Positions 52,426-61,149 of a stretch of DNA of 64,000 nucleotides are shown piece after piece. The first letter of the stretch is position 1; every line of letters begins with the position of its first letter. Location of the stretch: assembly GCA_030526995.1 (NCBI GenBank), contig JAUNBP010000001.1, positions 1 through 64,000 of the forward strand, given 5' to 3'. Origin of the DNA: Clostridia bacterium (lineage in GTDB: Bacteria > Bacillota > Clostridia > Christensenellales > CAG-138). A model generated the notes under the pieces. The model saw nothing but the letters and a program-made list of their open reading frames with translations. It did no database searches and was not told where the DNA came from. The translations under genes and the position numbers were made by a program.

Positions 52426-52707
52426 ATGTTCATGATGAATCTGCAATTATTCGCTCACAAGAAGGGCGGCGGCTCGACCCGTAACGGCAGGGACAGCGAA
52501 AGCAAGCGCTTAGGGCCCAAGCGTGCGGACGGGCAGTATGTGCTGGCGGGAAACATTCTCGTTAGGCAGCGCGGAACCCATTTCCATCCGGGCAACAACG
52601 TCGGCATCGGCAAGGACGATACCTTGTTTGCAAAAATCGACGGCGTGGTTCGCTTTGAAACCCGTCATCTCGGAAAGAAGACCGTCAGCGTCTACGCAGC
52701 GGAATAA
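52426..52707 (+). CDS. rpmA: 50S ribosomal protein L27 with Prp-cleaved extension
   Basis: A 93-residue bL27. The N-terminus [16 protein letters not shown] contains the Prp site, with expected cleavage after LQLF to leave AHKKGGG near the peptidyl-transferase centre. The start at 52426 has GGGAGG upstream; ATG 52432 and 52435 are also possible. Confidence 0.98.
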   Translation: MFMMNLQLFAHKKGGGSTRNGRDSESKRLGPKRADGQYVLAGNILVRQRGTHFHPGNNVGIGKDDTLFAKIDGVVRFETRHLGKKTVSVYAAE

Positions 52708-52720
52708 CAAAACAAAACCC

Positions 52721-52746
52721 AAGAGCCGCACCCACATGCGGCTCTT
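52721..52746. terminator. Bidirectional intrinsic terminator
   Basis: AAGAGCCGCA, loop CCCACA, TGCGGCTCTT: a perfect 10-bp stem. The plus side continues AATCTTT. The minus side continues GGGTTTTGTTTTG, so it can serve both rpmA and the convergent HTH gene. Confidence 0.85.
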
Positions 52747-52771
52747 AATCTTTGCCCAAATTTTCAACAAT

Positions 52772-52993
52772 TCACAGCGGCTGATCCGAATCGTTCGGAG
52801 TATAGCGCATAATATCCGAAACCCCGCAATTCAATATTCTGCACAGGTCGTTGACGGTAGTCGTGCTCAACGGCTTGTTCTTTCTCAGTCTGTCAAGTAA
52901 GGAGCTTGAAAGGTGATGCTTGTGAATCAAGGTATAGGTAGATTCGGCTTTCGATGCCTTCAAAGTAGCCCAAAACGGCCCATAGTCTATCAC
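52772..52993 (-). CDS. Small Cro/CI-type HTH protein (YozG-like)
   Basis: A 73-residue helix-turn-helix protein (DYGPFWATLKASKAEST, HHLSSSLLDRLRKN, TTVNDLCRILNCGVSDIM), a common family of small Cro/CI-like regulators in Clostridia. GTG 52993 is preferred because GGAGG is 8 bases before it; an earlier GTG at 53002 overlaps that site. Its targets are unknown. Confidence 0.85.
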   Translation of the reverse strand: MIDYGPFWATLKASKAESTYTLIHKHHLSSSLLDRLRKNKPLSTTTVNDLCRILNCGVSDIMRYTPNDSDQPL

Positions 52994-53058
52994 GTTTCTC
53001 ACCTCCTCCTTTAATATTAGTTAAAGTCTACATATTGACATTGTAACCCCTAAACATA

Positions 53059-53090
53059 CCCATTTTGCCATCCGTCCATGGCAAAATGGG
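53059..53090. repeat. Perfect 13-bp inverted repeat
   Basis: CCCATTTTGCCAT, loop CCGTCC, ATGGCAAAATGGG. No T-tract follows on either strand. It lies in the 205-base gap between the HTH gene and the ABC exporter, so it looks like a REP-type or regulatory hairpin rather than a terminator. Confidence 0.7.
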
Positions 53091-53143
53091 GCGCTCAAAA
53101 CCGTATTTACTCTTAACTACAACCCCTTATACATTTTCCTTTG

Positions 53144-53173
53144 GTACTTTCCTTTTTTGCAAAAGGAAAGTAC
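53144..53173. repeat. Second perfect 13-bp inverted repeat
   Basis: GTACTTTCCTTTT, loop TTGC, AAAAGGAAAGTAC. It lies 26 bases beyond the stop of the ABC exporter gene (minus strand). The sequence resembles dispersed palindromes seen between genes in many bacterial genomes. No clear T-tract follows, though it may protect the 3' end of the exporter mRNA. Confidence 0.7.
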
Positions 53174-53198
53174 GGTACCTTTCCGTCCCCACATCCCC

Positions 53199-54935
53199 CT
53201 ACTCCCGCATAGTAGCCTGATAGAACGTAGCGTAGATGCCGCCCGTTTCTACGAGTTCGTCGTGGGTGCCACGCTCGCGGATGCCGCCGTTGTCGATGAC
53301 TATGATTTCATCGGCGTTACGAACCGTTGAGAGCCTGTGCGCGATGACGAGGGTGGTTCTGCCCTCGGAAAGCTCGTCGAACGAGTGCTGAATATCGGTT
53401 TCGGTCAGCGAGTCGAGGGCGCTGGTCGCCTCGTCGAGAATAAGGATGGGCGGATTTTTCAAAAAGAGGCGGGCGATGGATATGCGCTGCTTCTGCCCAC
53501 CGGAGAGCATCATGCCCCGCTCGCCTACTTCGGTGTTGTAGCCGTCGTGGAACTGCATGATCTCGTCGTGGATGTGCGCCCGCTTGGCGGCCTCGATGAC
53601 CTCCTCGTCGGTGGCGTTCAGCCGTCCGTAGCGAATGTTTTCCATAACGCTGCCCGCGAAGAGGAAAACGTCCTGCTGCACGATGCCGATGTTGCGGCGA
53701 AGCGACTTTTGCGTGACGTCGGTGATGCACTTGCCGTCCACGGTAATCTTGCCGCCCTTGACCTCGTAGAAGCGCATCAGAAGGTGGCACAGCGTGGTCT
53801 TGCCTCCGCCGGAGGGCCCGACGAGGGCTATGGTGGAGCCTGCGGGAATCTTCAGATTGAGGTGGGAAAGCACGGTTATATCGTCCTCGTAGGAGAACGA
53901 AACGTCCGAAAACTCAATGTTGCCCTTGACATTCGAGAGGGTTTCGGCGTCGGGCTTGTCGGTGATGTCGGGGTTGGTGTCGAGGATCTCGGCAAAGCGG
54001 GTAAAGCCTGCCATGCCCATGATGTACTGCTCGGCAAAGTTTGCAAGCCTTTTCACGGGGGAGGAGAACGCCGAAACATAGAGGGTAAAGGTTATCATCA
54101 CGATGGGGTCGAGCTGATCCTTGTAGATTAAGAGCCCGCCCACGCAGAGGACGAGGATGTTGAAAAGCGCGATGAAAAACTCGGTTCCGCTTCCGAACAG
54201 GGCCATGTAGCGGTAAAAGTCGTCCTTGGCGTGGAGAAAGTCGGAGTTGCCGCGCTCAAACTTTTCAATCTCGTAGTCCTCGTTGGTAAAGGCCTTGGCA
54301 ACGCGCGCGCCCGAAATCGAGGACTCAACGCCCGCATTTATGCCCGCAACGGTCTCCTTGACACGGCGTGAAGCCATGCGCATCCTAAACCGCGTCAGCA
54401 TGACGAAAACCAGCATACAGGGCAAAAGCACGAGCATGGCGAGTGCAAGCCGCCATTCGATGACGAACATTGCGATGAAGGCGCCGACTATCGTAAGCGT
54501 TGAGATTAGAACATCCTCGGGGCCGTGGTGCGCAAGCTCGGTAATGTCGAACAGGTCGGTCGTGACGCGGGAGAGCAGCTTGCCGGTACGAATCTTGTCG
54601 TAAAAGCTGAACGGCAGCGTCTGTATGTGCGCAAAGATATCCCGCCGCATATGCGCCTCCATCTTGACGCCCAAAAGATGCCCCCAGTAGTTGACAACGT
54701 ACTGCATGGCGGTCCTTAGAAAGTAGGCAAACAAGGCACCTATGAGCAGCCAGATAAAGGTGGAGAGCAGCGAGGGGTCGAGCTTCATCTGCGGCATCAG
54801 CGTTCGCAGGATGTACTGCGTTAAAAGCGGGTAGCCCAAATCTACGAGCGAGATAGCCGAGGCACAGCCGAGATCCAAGCACAACAAGCCCTTGTGTGGC
54901 TTGTAATATTGTATAAAACGTTTCAATTTATCCAT
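53199..54935 (-). CDS. ABC exporter, fused permease and ATPase (MsbA/LmrA type)
   Basis: A 578-residue half-transporter: six membrane helices in the first 320 residues, then an ATPase with Walker A GPSGGGKTT, Q-loop, signature LSGGQKQRISIAR and Walker B ILILDEATSALD. It would work as a homodimer exporting lipids or hydrophobic compounds. ATG 54935 has no Shine-Dalgarno sequence but lies 6 bases after a -10 box. It is divergent from spoIVA. Confidence 0.95.
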   Translation of the reverse strand: MDKLKRFIQYYKPHKGLLCLDLGCASAISLVDLGYPLLTQYILRTLMPQMKLDPSLLSTFIWLLIGALFAYFLRTAMQYVVNYWGHLLGVKMEAHMRRDIFAHIQTLPFSFYDKIRTGKLLSRVTTDLFDITELAHHGPEDVLISTLTIVGAFIAMFVIEWRLALAMLVLLPCMLVFVMLTRFRMRMASRRVKETVAGINAGVESSISGARVAKAFTNEDYEIEKFERGNSDFLHAKDDFYRYMALFGSGTEFFIALFNILVLCVGGLLIYKDQLDPIVMITFTLYVSAFSSPVKRLANFAEQYIMGMAGFTRFAEILDTNPDITDKPDAETLSNVKGNIEFSDVSFSYEDDITVLSHLNLKIPAGSTIALVGPSGGGKTTLCHLLMRFYEVKGGKITVDGKCITDVTQKSLRRNIGIVQQDVFLFAGSVMENIRYGRLNATDEEVIEAAKRAHIHDEIMQFHDGYNTEVGERGMMLSGGQKQRISIARLFLKNPPILILDEATSALDSLTETDIQHSFDELSEGRTTLVIAHRLSTVRNADEIIVIDNGGIRERGTHDELVETGGIYATFYQATMRE

Positions 54936-54941
54936 ATGTAA

Positions 54942-54970
54942 AGTATAGCAGACCTTGCGAAAAATGTCCA
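54942..54970 (-). promoter_or_regulatory. Promoter of the ABC exporter, probably leaderless
   Basis: On the minus strand, TGGACA (54965-54970), 17 bases, TATACT (54942-54947), then six bases to ATG 54935. Confidence 0.7.
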
Positions 54971-54981
54971 CATGAAAAAGA

Positions 54982-55010
54982 GCATACTTGCCCTTTGAAA
55001 CTCATACATT
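54982..55010 (+). promoter_or_regulatory. Sigma-E promoter of spoIVA
   Basis: GCATACT (54982-54988), 14 bases, CATACATT (55003-55010). This fits the mother-cell sigma-E consensus (KMATATT-N14-CATACAHT) with one mismatch. SpoIVA is a known sigma-E product in Bacillus. Confidence 0.8.
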
Positions 55011-55044
55011 GTGATGAAATAGATGCCATTTAGGGAGGAAGAAA

Positions 55045-56523
55045 ATGGACAGAGCAAGTTTATACCGAGATATAGCCGCACGGACGCAGGGAGATATATA
55101 CATAGGGGTTGTGGGGCCGGTTCGCACGGGCAAGTCCACCTTTATAAAACGGATATCCGAGCTCATGCTGCTGCCGAAGATAGACAACCCGCACGTCAAG
55201 CAGAGGGTCACCGACGAGCTGCCGCAGAGCGGGGCAGGCAAGAGCATAATGACTACCCAGCCCAAGTTCGTGCCCTCCGACTCGGTCAGGGTGGAGCTTG
55301 ACGAAAACGTCTTTGCAAACCTTCGCTTTGTAGACTGCGTGGGCTATATGATACCCGAGGCGTTGGGGCAGTTCGAGGATGAGGTTCCCCGCATGGTCAC
55401 AACCCCGTGGTTCGACTACGACATCCCATTTTCCGAGGCTGCAACCGTGGGCACGCAAAAGGTAATATCCGAGCACGCTACGATAGGCATCGTTATGACG
55501 ACCGACGGGAGCATAACCGACCTCCCGAGGGAGGCGTACATCGAGGCGGAGCGCACCGCAATAGACGAGGTTAAGCAGACCAAAAAGCCCTACATAGTCA
55601 TAGTCAACAGCACGAACCCCGAGGGCGAGGCGGCAAGGCGAACGGTGGAGGATATTGAGCAGCGATACGGCGTCCATGCGATAGCCATGGATGTGCTGCA
55701 CATCGAAGAAAGGGGCATTACCGACCTTCTGACCGAGATGCTCTACGCCTTCCCGCTAAAGCTCGTGCAGATTCAGGTTCCCTCCTTCATGCGGGCACTC
55801 CAATTCAACCACCCGCTGATACAGAGGATACTGCTTCCTATACTCAGCACCGCCTCACAGATAAAGACCGTGCGCGACTATCAATACCTGCAGGAGGAGC
55901 TTGGCAACATCGAGCAGTTCACAAAGGCAACGCTTGAAAGCCTGTCGCTTGGCGATGGCACGGCGTGTTTTGAGCTAAGGCCGGAGGAGGGCCTGTTCTA
56001 CGAGGTGTTGAGCGGCGCCTGCGACTGCGATATCCACGACGACTTTCAGCTGATGTCCGCCATAACCGAGTTTGTCAGGGCAAAGAAGGAGTACGACCGC
56101 CTCTCGGGAGCCTTGGAGCAGGCAAAGCAGACCGGCTACGGCATAGTGTCGCCCATGTTGGATGAGATGGAGCTTTTGGACCCCGAGATTATAAGGCAGG
56201 GCAACAAGTTCGGCGTAAAGCTGCACGCAAAGGCGAGCGGGCTGCACCTGATAAGGGTCGATATCGACAGCGAGGTAAATCCGCTCGTGGGCTCGGAGCA
56301 GCAGTCCGAGGCGCTGATAGAGTACCTCACAAAGACCTTCGAGGACGATCCCACTGCGATATGGGAGACCAACATCTTCGGAAAATCCCTCTACGACTTG
56401 GTCTGCGAGGGGATGCAGGGCAAGATTGTCGGCATGAGCGAGCAGGTGCAGCAGCGGCTTCAGGGAACGCTGCAGAGGATAGTAAATCACGGCTGCAACG
56501 GATTGATTTGCATAATGCTGTAA
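55045..56523 (+). CDS. spoIVA: Stage IV sporulation protein A
   Basis: A 492-residue SpoIVA, the ATPase that polymerises on the forespore surface as the base of the spore coat. The P-loop is GPVRTGKST near residue 27, with the Walker B-like FVDCVGYM and the C-terminal segment ending CNGLICIML. ATG 55045 has AGGGAGG upstream. It demonstrates that the organism has the sporulation programme. Confidence 0.98.
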   Translation: MDRASLYRDIAARTQGDIYIGVVGPVRTGKSTFIKRISELMLLPKIDNPHVKQRVTDELPQSGAGKSIMTTQPKFVPSDSVRVELDENVFANLRFVDCVGYMIPEALGQFEDEVPRMVTTPWFDYDIPFSEAATVGTQKVISEHATIGIVMTTDGSITDLPREAYIEAERTAIDEVKQTKKPYIVIVNSTNPEGEAARRTVEDIEQRYGVHAIAMDVLHIEERGITDLLTEMLYAFPLKLVQIQVPSFMRALQFNHPLIQRILLPILSTASQIKTVRDYQYLQEELGNIEQFTKATLESLSLGDGTACFELRPEEGLFYEVLSGACDCDIHDDFQLMSAITEFVRAKKEYDRLSGALEQAKQTGYGIVSPMLDEMELLDPEIIRQGNKFGVKLHAKASGLHLIRVDIDSEVNPLVGSEQQSEALIEYLTKTFEDDPTAIWETNIFGKSLYDLVCEGMQGKIVGMSEQVQQRLQGTLQRIVNHGCNGLICIML

Positions 56524-56535
56524 ATAATAGGGTTC

Positions 56536-57432
56536 ATGAGAACCGATTTAGCAAAGGAAGCGCGAGGCAAGCTGCCCGACTGCGTGGGAGTTACCGAGGA
56601 GGTAGCCTACGAGGAGGGGATAGACGTCTCGCGCATCCTCGTTCATACCGACGAGGCGCAAAGGCTCTTGGACAAGCCCAAGGGCAGGTATGTCACGATA
56701 ACCTTTTCAACTCCGGCACTTTCGGACAGGGACGCACGGGGCAGGATTGCGAGAAGGACGGCACGGGAGCTTATCGCCATGCAGCGCATAGACGCCGACA
56801 CCTCGGTGCTCGTCATAGGCCTCGGCAACCGCCACGTCACCCCCGATTCGTTGGGCCCCCTCGTTGCCGAACACATCTTCGTCACCCGCCACATCCAGCT
56901 CTACTGCGACGATATCCTGTCCGAAAAGACAAGGACGGTCACGGCGTTTTCAACCGGAGTTTTAGGCGTTACCGGCATGGAAACCGCCGAAGTAGTCAGG
57001 GGGCTCGTTTCGACTGTAAGGCCCGATTTGGTGCTTATCGTCGATGCGCTCGCCTCCATGGAAGCGGGGCATATCGGCAACGTGATTCAAATGAACGACA
57101 GCGGCATAAGCCCGGGCGCAGGCATAGGAAATTTCAGACGCAGCCTGAACAGAGAATCGCTCGGCGTTCCGGTTGTCACGCTCGGAATGCCGCTCGTGGT
57201 CTCCTCGGGCACGATAGTTGTGGACGCCCTTTCAAAGATTTCGCCAAAGCGGGATTGGAACGGGGTTGTAAAGCTCGTGGAAAGGACGCTGCCAAAAGAA
57301 TTTATCAGCATGATAGTTTCGCCCAAGGACATAGACGCCATGGTCAGCGACGCCGCAAAGCTAATCTCCGATGCGATAAATCTCACCTTGCACGGGGAGC
57401 AGTATTCAAAGCTCGAAAAATTATTGAGATAA
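56536..57432 (+). CDS. gpr: Germination protease GPR
   Basis: A 298-residue GPR, an aspartic endoprotease that degrades small acid-soluble proteins on germination. It begins MRTDLAKEA, including the DLAxE stretch where the propeptide is cleaved in Bacillus, and has GLGNRHVTPDSLGP, VDALASM and SGISPGAGIGN. The start has only a weak AGGG. It lies 12 bases after spoIVA; I saw no clear sigma-G promoter. Confidence 0.97.
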   Translation: MRTDLAKEARGKLPDCVGVTEEVAYEEGIDVSRILVHTDEAQRLLDKPKGRYVTITFSTPALSDRDARGRIARRTARELIAMQRIDADTSVLVIGLGNRHVTPDSLGPLVAEHIFVTRHIQLYCDDILSEKTRTVTAFSTGVLGVTGMETAEVVRGLVSTVRPDLVLIVDALASMEAGHIGNVIQMNDSGISPGAGIGNFRRSLNRESLGVPVVTLGMPLVVSSGTIVVDALSKISPKRDWNGVVKLVERTLPKEFISMIVSPKDIDAMVSDAAKLISDAINLTLHGEQYSKLEKLLR

Positions 57433-57473
57433 TGCCTGTCCACCCCGCATAAGTTTTAGCGGAGGTGCAATCA

Positions 57474-58436
57474 ATGAGATACAAACATAAAAGATACGAT
57501 GACGGGCCCACCTTCTTCGACTGGCTGCTTTTAATCCTTCTGTGGGGCGCAACGCTCTTTATCATCGCAGTGATGGCAAGGGATATAATCTTGGCGCAGA
57601 GCTCTTTTGCAAGCACCGAGCAGAGCATAGAGCCAAGCGCATCCGAGCTTGAGCCCTCCCAAAGTCCAACGCCCTCGCCCACCTTAGAGCCGCTGACGGT
57701 TGCGCTTGATAGGAGGGAGGGGCCCTTGCTCGATTTACGGGGCGACAGTCCCAAGATACTGATATACCACACGCACACGACGGAGGCGTACACTCAGACG
57801 GAGCAGTACACTTACGTTGAAGCCTCATCGTGGCGGACGCTCGATGAGAGCCGAAGCGTCGTAGCGGTGGGCGAGGCATTGAAGGAGGCGCTGGAGCAAA
57901 CCTATGGCTTTAACGTGATTCACGACAGAACAAACCACGAGCCGCCGAGCCTCTCCACCTCCTACGAGCGTTCGCAGCTTACGATAGAGCAGTACCTAAA
58001 GCTCTACCCCTCGATAGTTTTGGTGATAGATTTACACCGTGACGCCTATACGGTTACCGATGAGCCCACAACCGACTATGCAACCGTCTATGACGATGAG
58101 ACCGCAAGGATAATGTTCGTCGTGGGCAAGGGCACCAACTATGAGGACAAACCCGACTTCGATACGAATTATGCGCTTGCAAAGAGCATAACCGACAGGC
58201 TTAACGAACTCAATCCAAGGCTGACAAGGGAGGTTAGGGTAAAGGACGGCAGGTACAATCAGCATCTCTGCCCTTACAGCCTCTTGGTTGAGGTGGGGCA
58301 CAATGCCAATACCTTGGAGCAGGCCCTCGCCGTCGTGCCCTATTTAGCGGACGGAATAGCCCTCGCCTGCGCCGAATTGGAGGCGGAGGGGGAGAGGGGC
58401 AGCGAGGTTTTGAACTGCTTTGTGCCTATCGATTGA
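57474..58436 (+). CDS. spoIIP: Stage II sporulation protein P
   Basis: A 320-residue SpoIIP, the amidase/endopeptidase of the engulfment DMP machine. There is a cytoplasmic lead, one membrane helix (about 15-38), a Ser/Pro linker, and a catalytic domain with ILIYHTHTTEAY, VIDLHRDA and LLVEVGHNANT zinc and catalytic residues. Start ATG 57474 has GGAGG at 8 bases. The gpr-spoIIP order is conserved in Bacillus. Confidence 0.96.
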   Translation: MRYKHKRYDDGPTFFDWLLLILLWGATLFIIAVMARDIILAQSSFASTEQSIEPSASELEPSQSPTPSPTLEPLTVALDRREGPLLDLRGDSPKILIYHTHTTEAYTQTEQYTYVEASSWRTLDESRSVVAVGEALKEALEQTYGFNVIHDRTNHEPPSLSTSYERSQLTIEQYLKLYPSIVLVIDLHRDAYTVTDEPTTDYATVYDDETARIMFVVGKGTNYEDKPDFDTNYALAKSITDRLNELNPRLTREVRVKDGRYNQHLCPYSLLVEVGHNANTLEQALAVVPYLADGIALACAELEAEGERGSEVLNCFVPID

Positions 58437-58461
58437 CAAACGGGCGGGGTTTGAGTATAAT
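58433..58461 (+). promoter_or_regulatory. Promoter of the asd-dap operon
   Basis: TTGACA (58433-58438), 17 bases, TATAAT (58456-58461). The -35 overlaps the spoIIP stop codon. The leader is only about 30 bases, too short for a lysine riboswitch. Confidence 0.9.
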
Positions 58462-58496
58462 TATACTGTTGACATATAGGCATTTGAGGTGATGTT

Positions 58497-59507
58497 ATGG
58501 ATAGAAAGCGCATTGCAATCGTAGGAAGCACCGGCATGGTCGGCAGAATGTTCCTAAAAGTTTTGGAGGAACGTTCGATCGATGCGGATTACACGCTGTT
58601 TTCTTCAAAGAAGAGCGCAGGCACGGTGATAGACTTTTTGGGTTGTAAACACGTTGTAAGGGAGCTTACAAAGGACAGCTTCAACGAGGACAAATACGAT
58701 ATCGCCCTGTTTTCGGCAGGCGGCGCAACCTCCTTGGAGTATGCCCCGATAGCCGCAAAGAGTGGAGCGATAGTGATAGACAATTCGAGCGCATGGCGCA
58801 TGGACACAGAGGTGCCCTTGGTAGTTCCCGAGGTCAACCCCGATTCGATAGCCGACTGCCATAAAAAGGGCATAATCGCCAACCCGAACTGCTCCACAAT
58901 TCAGGCGGTTCTTCCGCTCAAGGCATTAAGTGATGCCATAGGGCTGAAGCGGGTCATATATTCCACCTATCAAGCCGTCTCGGGCGCAGGCTTGCAGGGC
59001 TATATGGACCTTAAAAACGGGCTTGAGGGCGAAAAACCCCAAAAGTTCCCGTATCCGATAGCGGGCAACTGCATCCCCCACATAGACGTCTTTTTGGAGA
59101 ACGGCTATACAAGGGAGGAGCAGAAGATGGTGGATGAGACCCGAAAGATTCTAAACCTGCCCACGCTGCCCGTGACTGCCACTGCGGTTCGGGTTCCCGT
59201 ATATCACGGGCACAGCGAGAGCTTGAACATCGAGCTTAGCAGGGCATTTGAGATGAGCGAGGTTTTCGAGGCGCTTAAAAACATGGACGGAGTGAAGATA
59301 GTGGACGATCCGTCTAAAAACCTGTATCCCATGCCGATTACGGCGGAGGATACGGACTTGGTATATGTCGGAAGAATCCGCCGCGATTTCTCGATAGAAA
59401 ACGGGATAAACCTCTGGTGCGTCTCCGACAACATTAGAAAGGGCGCTGCTACCAATGCGGTACAGATAGCCGAGCTTTTATTGAAAAAATGGGAGGAAGA
59501 AAGATGA
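58497..59507 (+). CDS. asd: Aspartate-semialdehyde dehydrogenase
   Basis: A 336-residue Asd forming aspartate semialdehyde for lysine, diaminopimelate, threonine and methionine. GSTGMVGRMFL binds NADP, the catalytic Cys is in NPNCSTIQ, and the later VPVYHGHSESLN holds the conserved His. It overlaps dapA by 4 bases. Confidence 0.97.
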   Translation: MDRKRIAIVGSTGMVGRMFLKVLEERSIDADYTLFSSKKSAGTVIDFLGCKHVVRELTKDSFNEDKYDIALFSAGGATSLEYAPIAAKSGAIVIDNSSAWRMDTEVPLVVPEVNPDSIADCHKKGIIANPNCSTIQAVLPLKALSDAIGLKRVIYSTYQAVSGAGLQGYMDLKNGLEGEKPQKFPYPIAGNCIPHIDVFLENGYTREEQKMVDETRKILNLPTLPVTATAVRVPVYHGHSESLNIELSRAFEMSEVFEALKNMDGVKIVDDPSKNLYPMPITAEDTDLVYVGRIRRDFSIENGINLWCVSDNIRKGAATNAVQIAELLLKKWEEER

Positions 59508-60379
59508 GTATATTCAAAGGAAGCGCAGTAGCTTTGGTAACCCCCTTTGCAAACGGAGCGATAGATTACGTGGCGCTGACAAGGCTTATTGAGCTTCAGA
59601 TAGTCAGCGGAACCGATGCGATAGTGGTCTGCGGCACGACGGGCGAGGCGTCAACGCTCAGCCACGATGAAAAGCTCGAGGTGATTCGTCACGTCGTCGA
59701 GCGGGTCGAGGGCAGGGTTCCCGTAATAGCAGGCTCGGGCGGCAACTGCACCGAGGCGGTGATTGAGATGAGCAGGGGCGCCGAGGCGGTGGGCGTGGAC
59801 GGACTTTTGATAGTCACCCCGTATTATAACAAGACCTCCCAAGACGGGCTTGTCGCGCATTATCACGCCGTGGCGGAGCAGGTGCGCCTCCCGATAATCG
59901 TCTATAACGTACCCTCCCGCACGGGCGTGAATGTGCTGCCCGCCACGATGAAGAGGATTTTGGAGCATGAGAACATCTCCGGCATCAAGGAGGCGAGCGG
60001 GAACATCGAGCAGATAGTAAACCTTGCGGCTCTCTGTCCCGACTGTGACATCTATGCGGGCAACGACGACCACGTCGTCCCCGTTTTGAGCGTCGGTGGC
60101 AAGGGCGTAATTTCAACGATAGCCAACATCGTCCCCGAGGCCATGCATAAGATGTGCAAATTCTTCTTTGCAGGCAAGATTGCCGAAGCGAGGGAATTGC
60201 AGTTTGAGATGCTCCCGCTTTGGAAGGCGGCGTTTTGCGATGTCAACCCGATACCGATAAAGACGATGATGGGAATGCTGCACCTTTGCAATGCGGAGCT
60301 TAGGCTTCCGCTCGTTCCCCCCTCCAAGGAGAACGTGGAGTTTATGAAAAAGGTCCTCGGTGAATACGGCATGATGTGA
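59504..60379 (+). CDS. dapA: 4-hydroxy-tetrahydrodipicolinate synthase
   Basis: A 291-residue DapA. GTTGEASTLSHDEK binds pyruvate's carboxylate, the catalytic Tyr is in IVYNVPSRTG, and the Schiff-base Lys is in GIKEASGNI. The start at 59504 has GGGAGG upstream. Its product also leads to dipicolinate, which spores accumulate. Confidence 0.97.
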   Translation: MSIFKGSAVALVTPFANGAIDYVALTRLIELQIVSGTDAIVVCGTTGEASTLSHDEKLEVIRHVVERVEGRVPVIAGSGGNCTEAVIEMSRGAEAVGVDGLLIVTPYYNKTSQDGLVAHYHAVAEQVRLPIIVYNVPSRTGVNVLPATMKRILEHENISGIKEASGNIEQIVNLAALCPDCDIYAGNDDHVVPVLSVGGKGVISTIANIVPEAMHKMCKFFFAGKIAEARELQFEMLPLWKAAFCDVNPIPIKTMMGMLHLCNAELRLPLVPPSKENVEFMKKVLGEYGMM

Positions 60380-60389
60380 GGTAAGCACG

Positions 60390-61136
60390 ATGAAAGTTTT
60401 GATTAACGGAATATCGGGACAAATGGGGCAGGCTGTTCTTCGCCTGCCTCAAACCGATTTTGAGGTCGTAGGCGGCGTGGACGTTGTAGAATCCAAGTCC
60501 GCAGTTCCGACCTTTACAAGCGTCGAAGCCATCGATGTGGATTTCGACGTTGCAATCGACGTCTCCGTTGCCAAGGCAGCGCTGACCATGCTGGATTACT
60601 GCATAAAGCACGAAAAGCCCATAGTCATATGCACAACGGGCTTCGATGAGGACGGGCTTGCCCGCATTCAAAGGGCGGCGGAAACGATACCGATATTCCG
60701 CTCGAGCAATATGTCGTTAGGCGTCAACCTCCAAGCGGCGATTTGCAGGACGATAGCCGAGTTTTTGGGAGGCAGTGCGGATATAGAGATTGTGGAAAAG
60801 CATCACAATAAAAAGGCCGACGCCCCGAGCGGCACCGCCCTTATGCTCTTTGAAAGCATAGACGGGGCTATGGACTGCCCGCATGAAAAGAAGTTCGGAA
60901 GAGGGCCCAAAGACGGCAGAAGGCAGAAAAACGAGATAGGATTGCACTCGGTTCGGGGAGGCACCGTAGTAGGGGAGCATGAGGTAATGTTTCTAATGGA
61001 TGATGAGGCTATAACCGTAACGCATCAGGCGTTTTCGCGTCGGGTGTTTGCGATAGGCGCAGTGCGAGCAGCGGCCTTTTTAACGGAGCAGGCTGCGGGG
61101 CTGTATTCGATGGACGATCTTATAGGACGGAGATAG
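60390..61136 (+). CDS. dapB: 4-hydroxy-tetrahydrodipicolinate reductase
   Basis: A 248-residue DapB. The N-terminal nucleotide-binding motif is NGISGQMGQAV. The catalytic EKHHNKKADAPSGTA and the GGTVVGEHEV block are present. It ends this three-gene operon, 13 bases before dnaE. Confidence 0.97.
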   Translation: MKVLINGISGQMGQAVLRLPQTDFEVVGGVDVVESKSAVPTFTSVEAIDVDFDVAIDVSVAKAALTMLDYCIKHEKPIVICTTGFDEDGLARIQRAAETIPIFRSSNMSLGVNLQAAICRTIAEFLGGSADIEIVEKHHNKKADAPSGTALMLFESIDGAMDCPHEKKFGRGPKDGRRQKNEIGLHSVRGGTVVGEHEVMFLMDDEAITVTHQAFSRRVFAIGAVRAAAFLTEQAAGLYSMDDLIGRR

Positions 61137-61149
61137 AGCGGGGCAAACG

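Noticed and set aside
53003-53058. Promoter of the HTH gene
   Set aside because: Several AT-rich hexamers exist but no pair combines good boxes with 16-18 base spacing.
56361-57452. A 363-codon plus-strand frame overlapping spoIVA and gpr
   Set aside because: The gpr reading frame is unmistakable; this frame yields a very basic, low-information product.
58462-58496. Possible lysine riboswitch before asd
   Set aside because: The leader is about 30 bases, far shorter than the L box.
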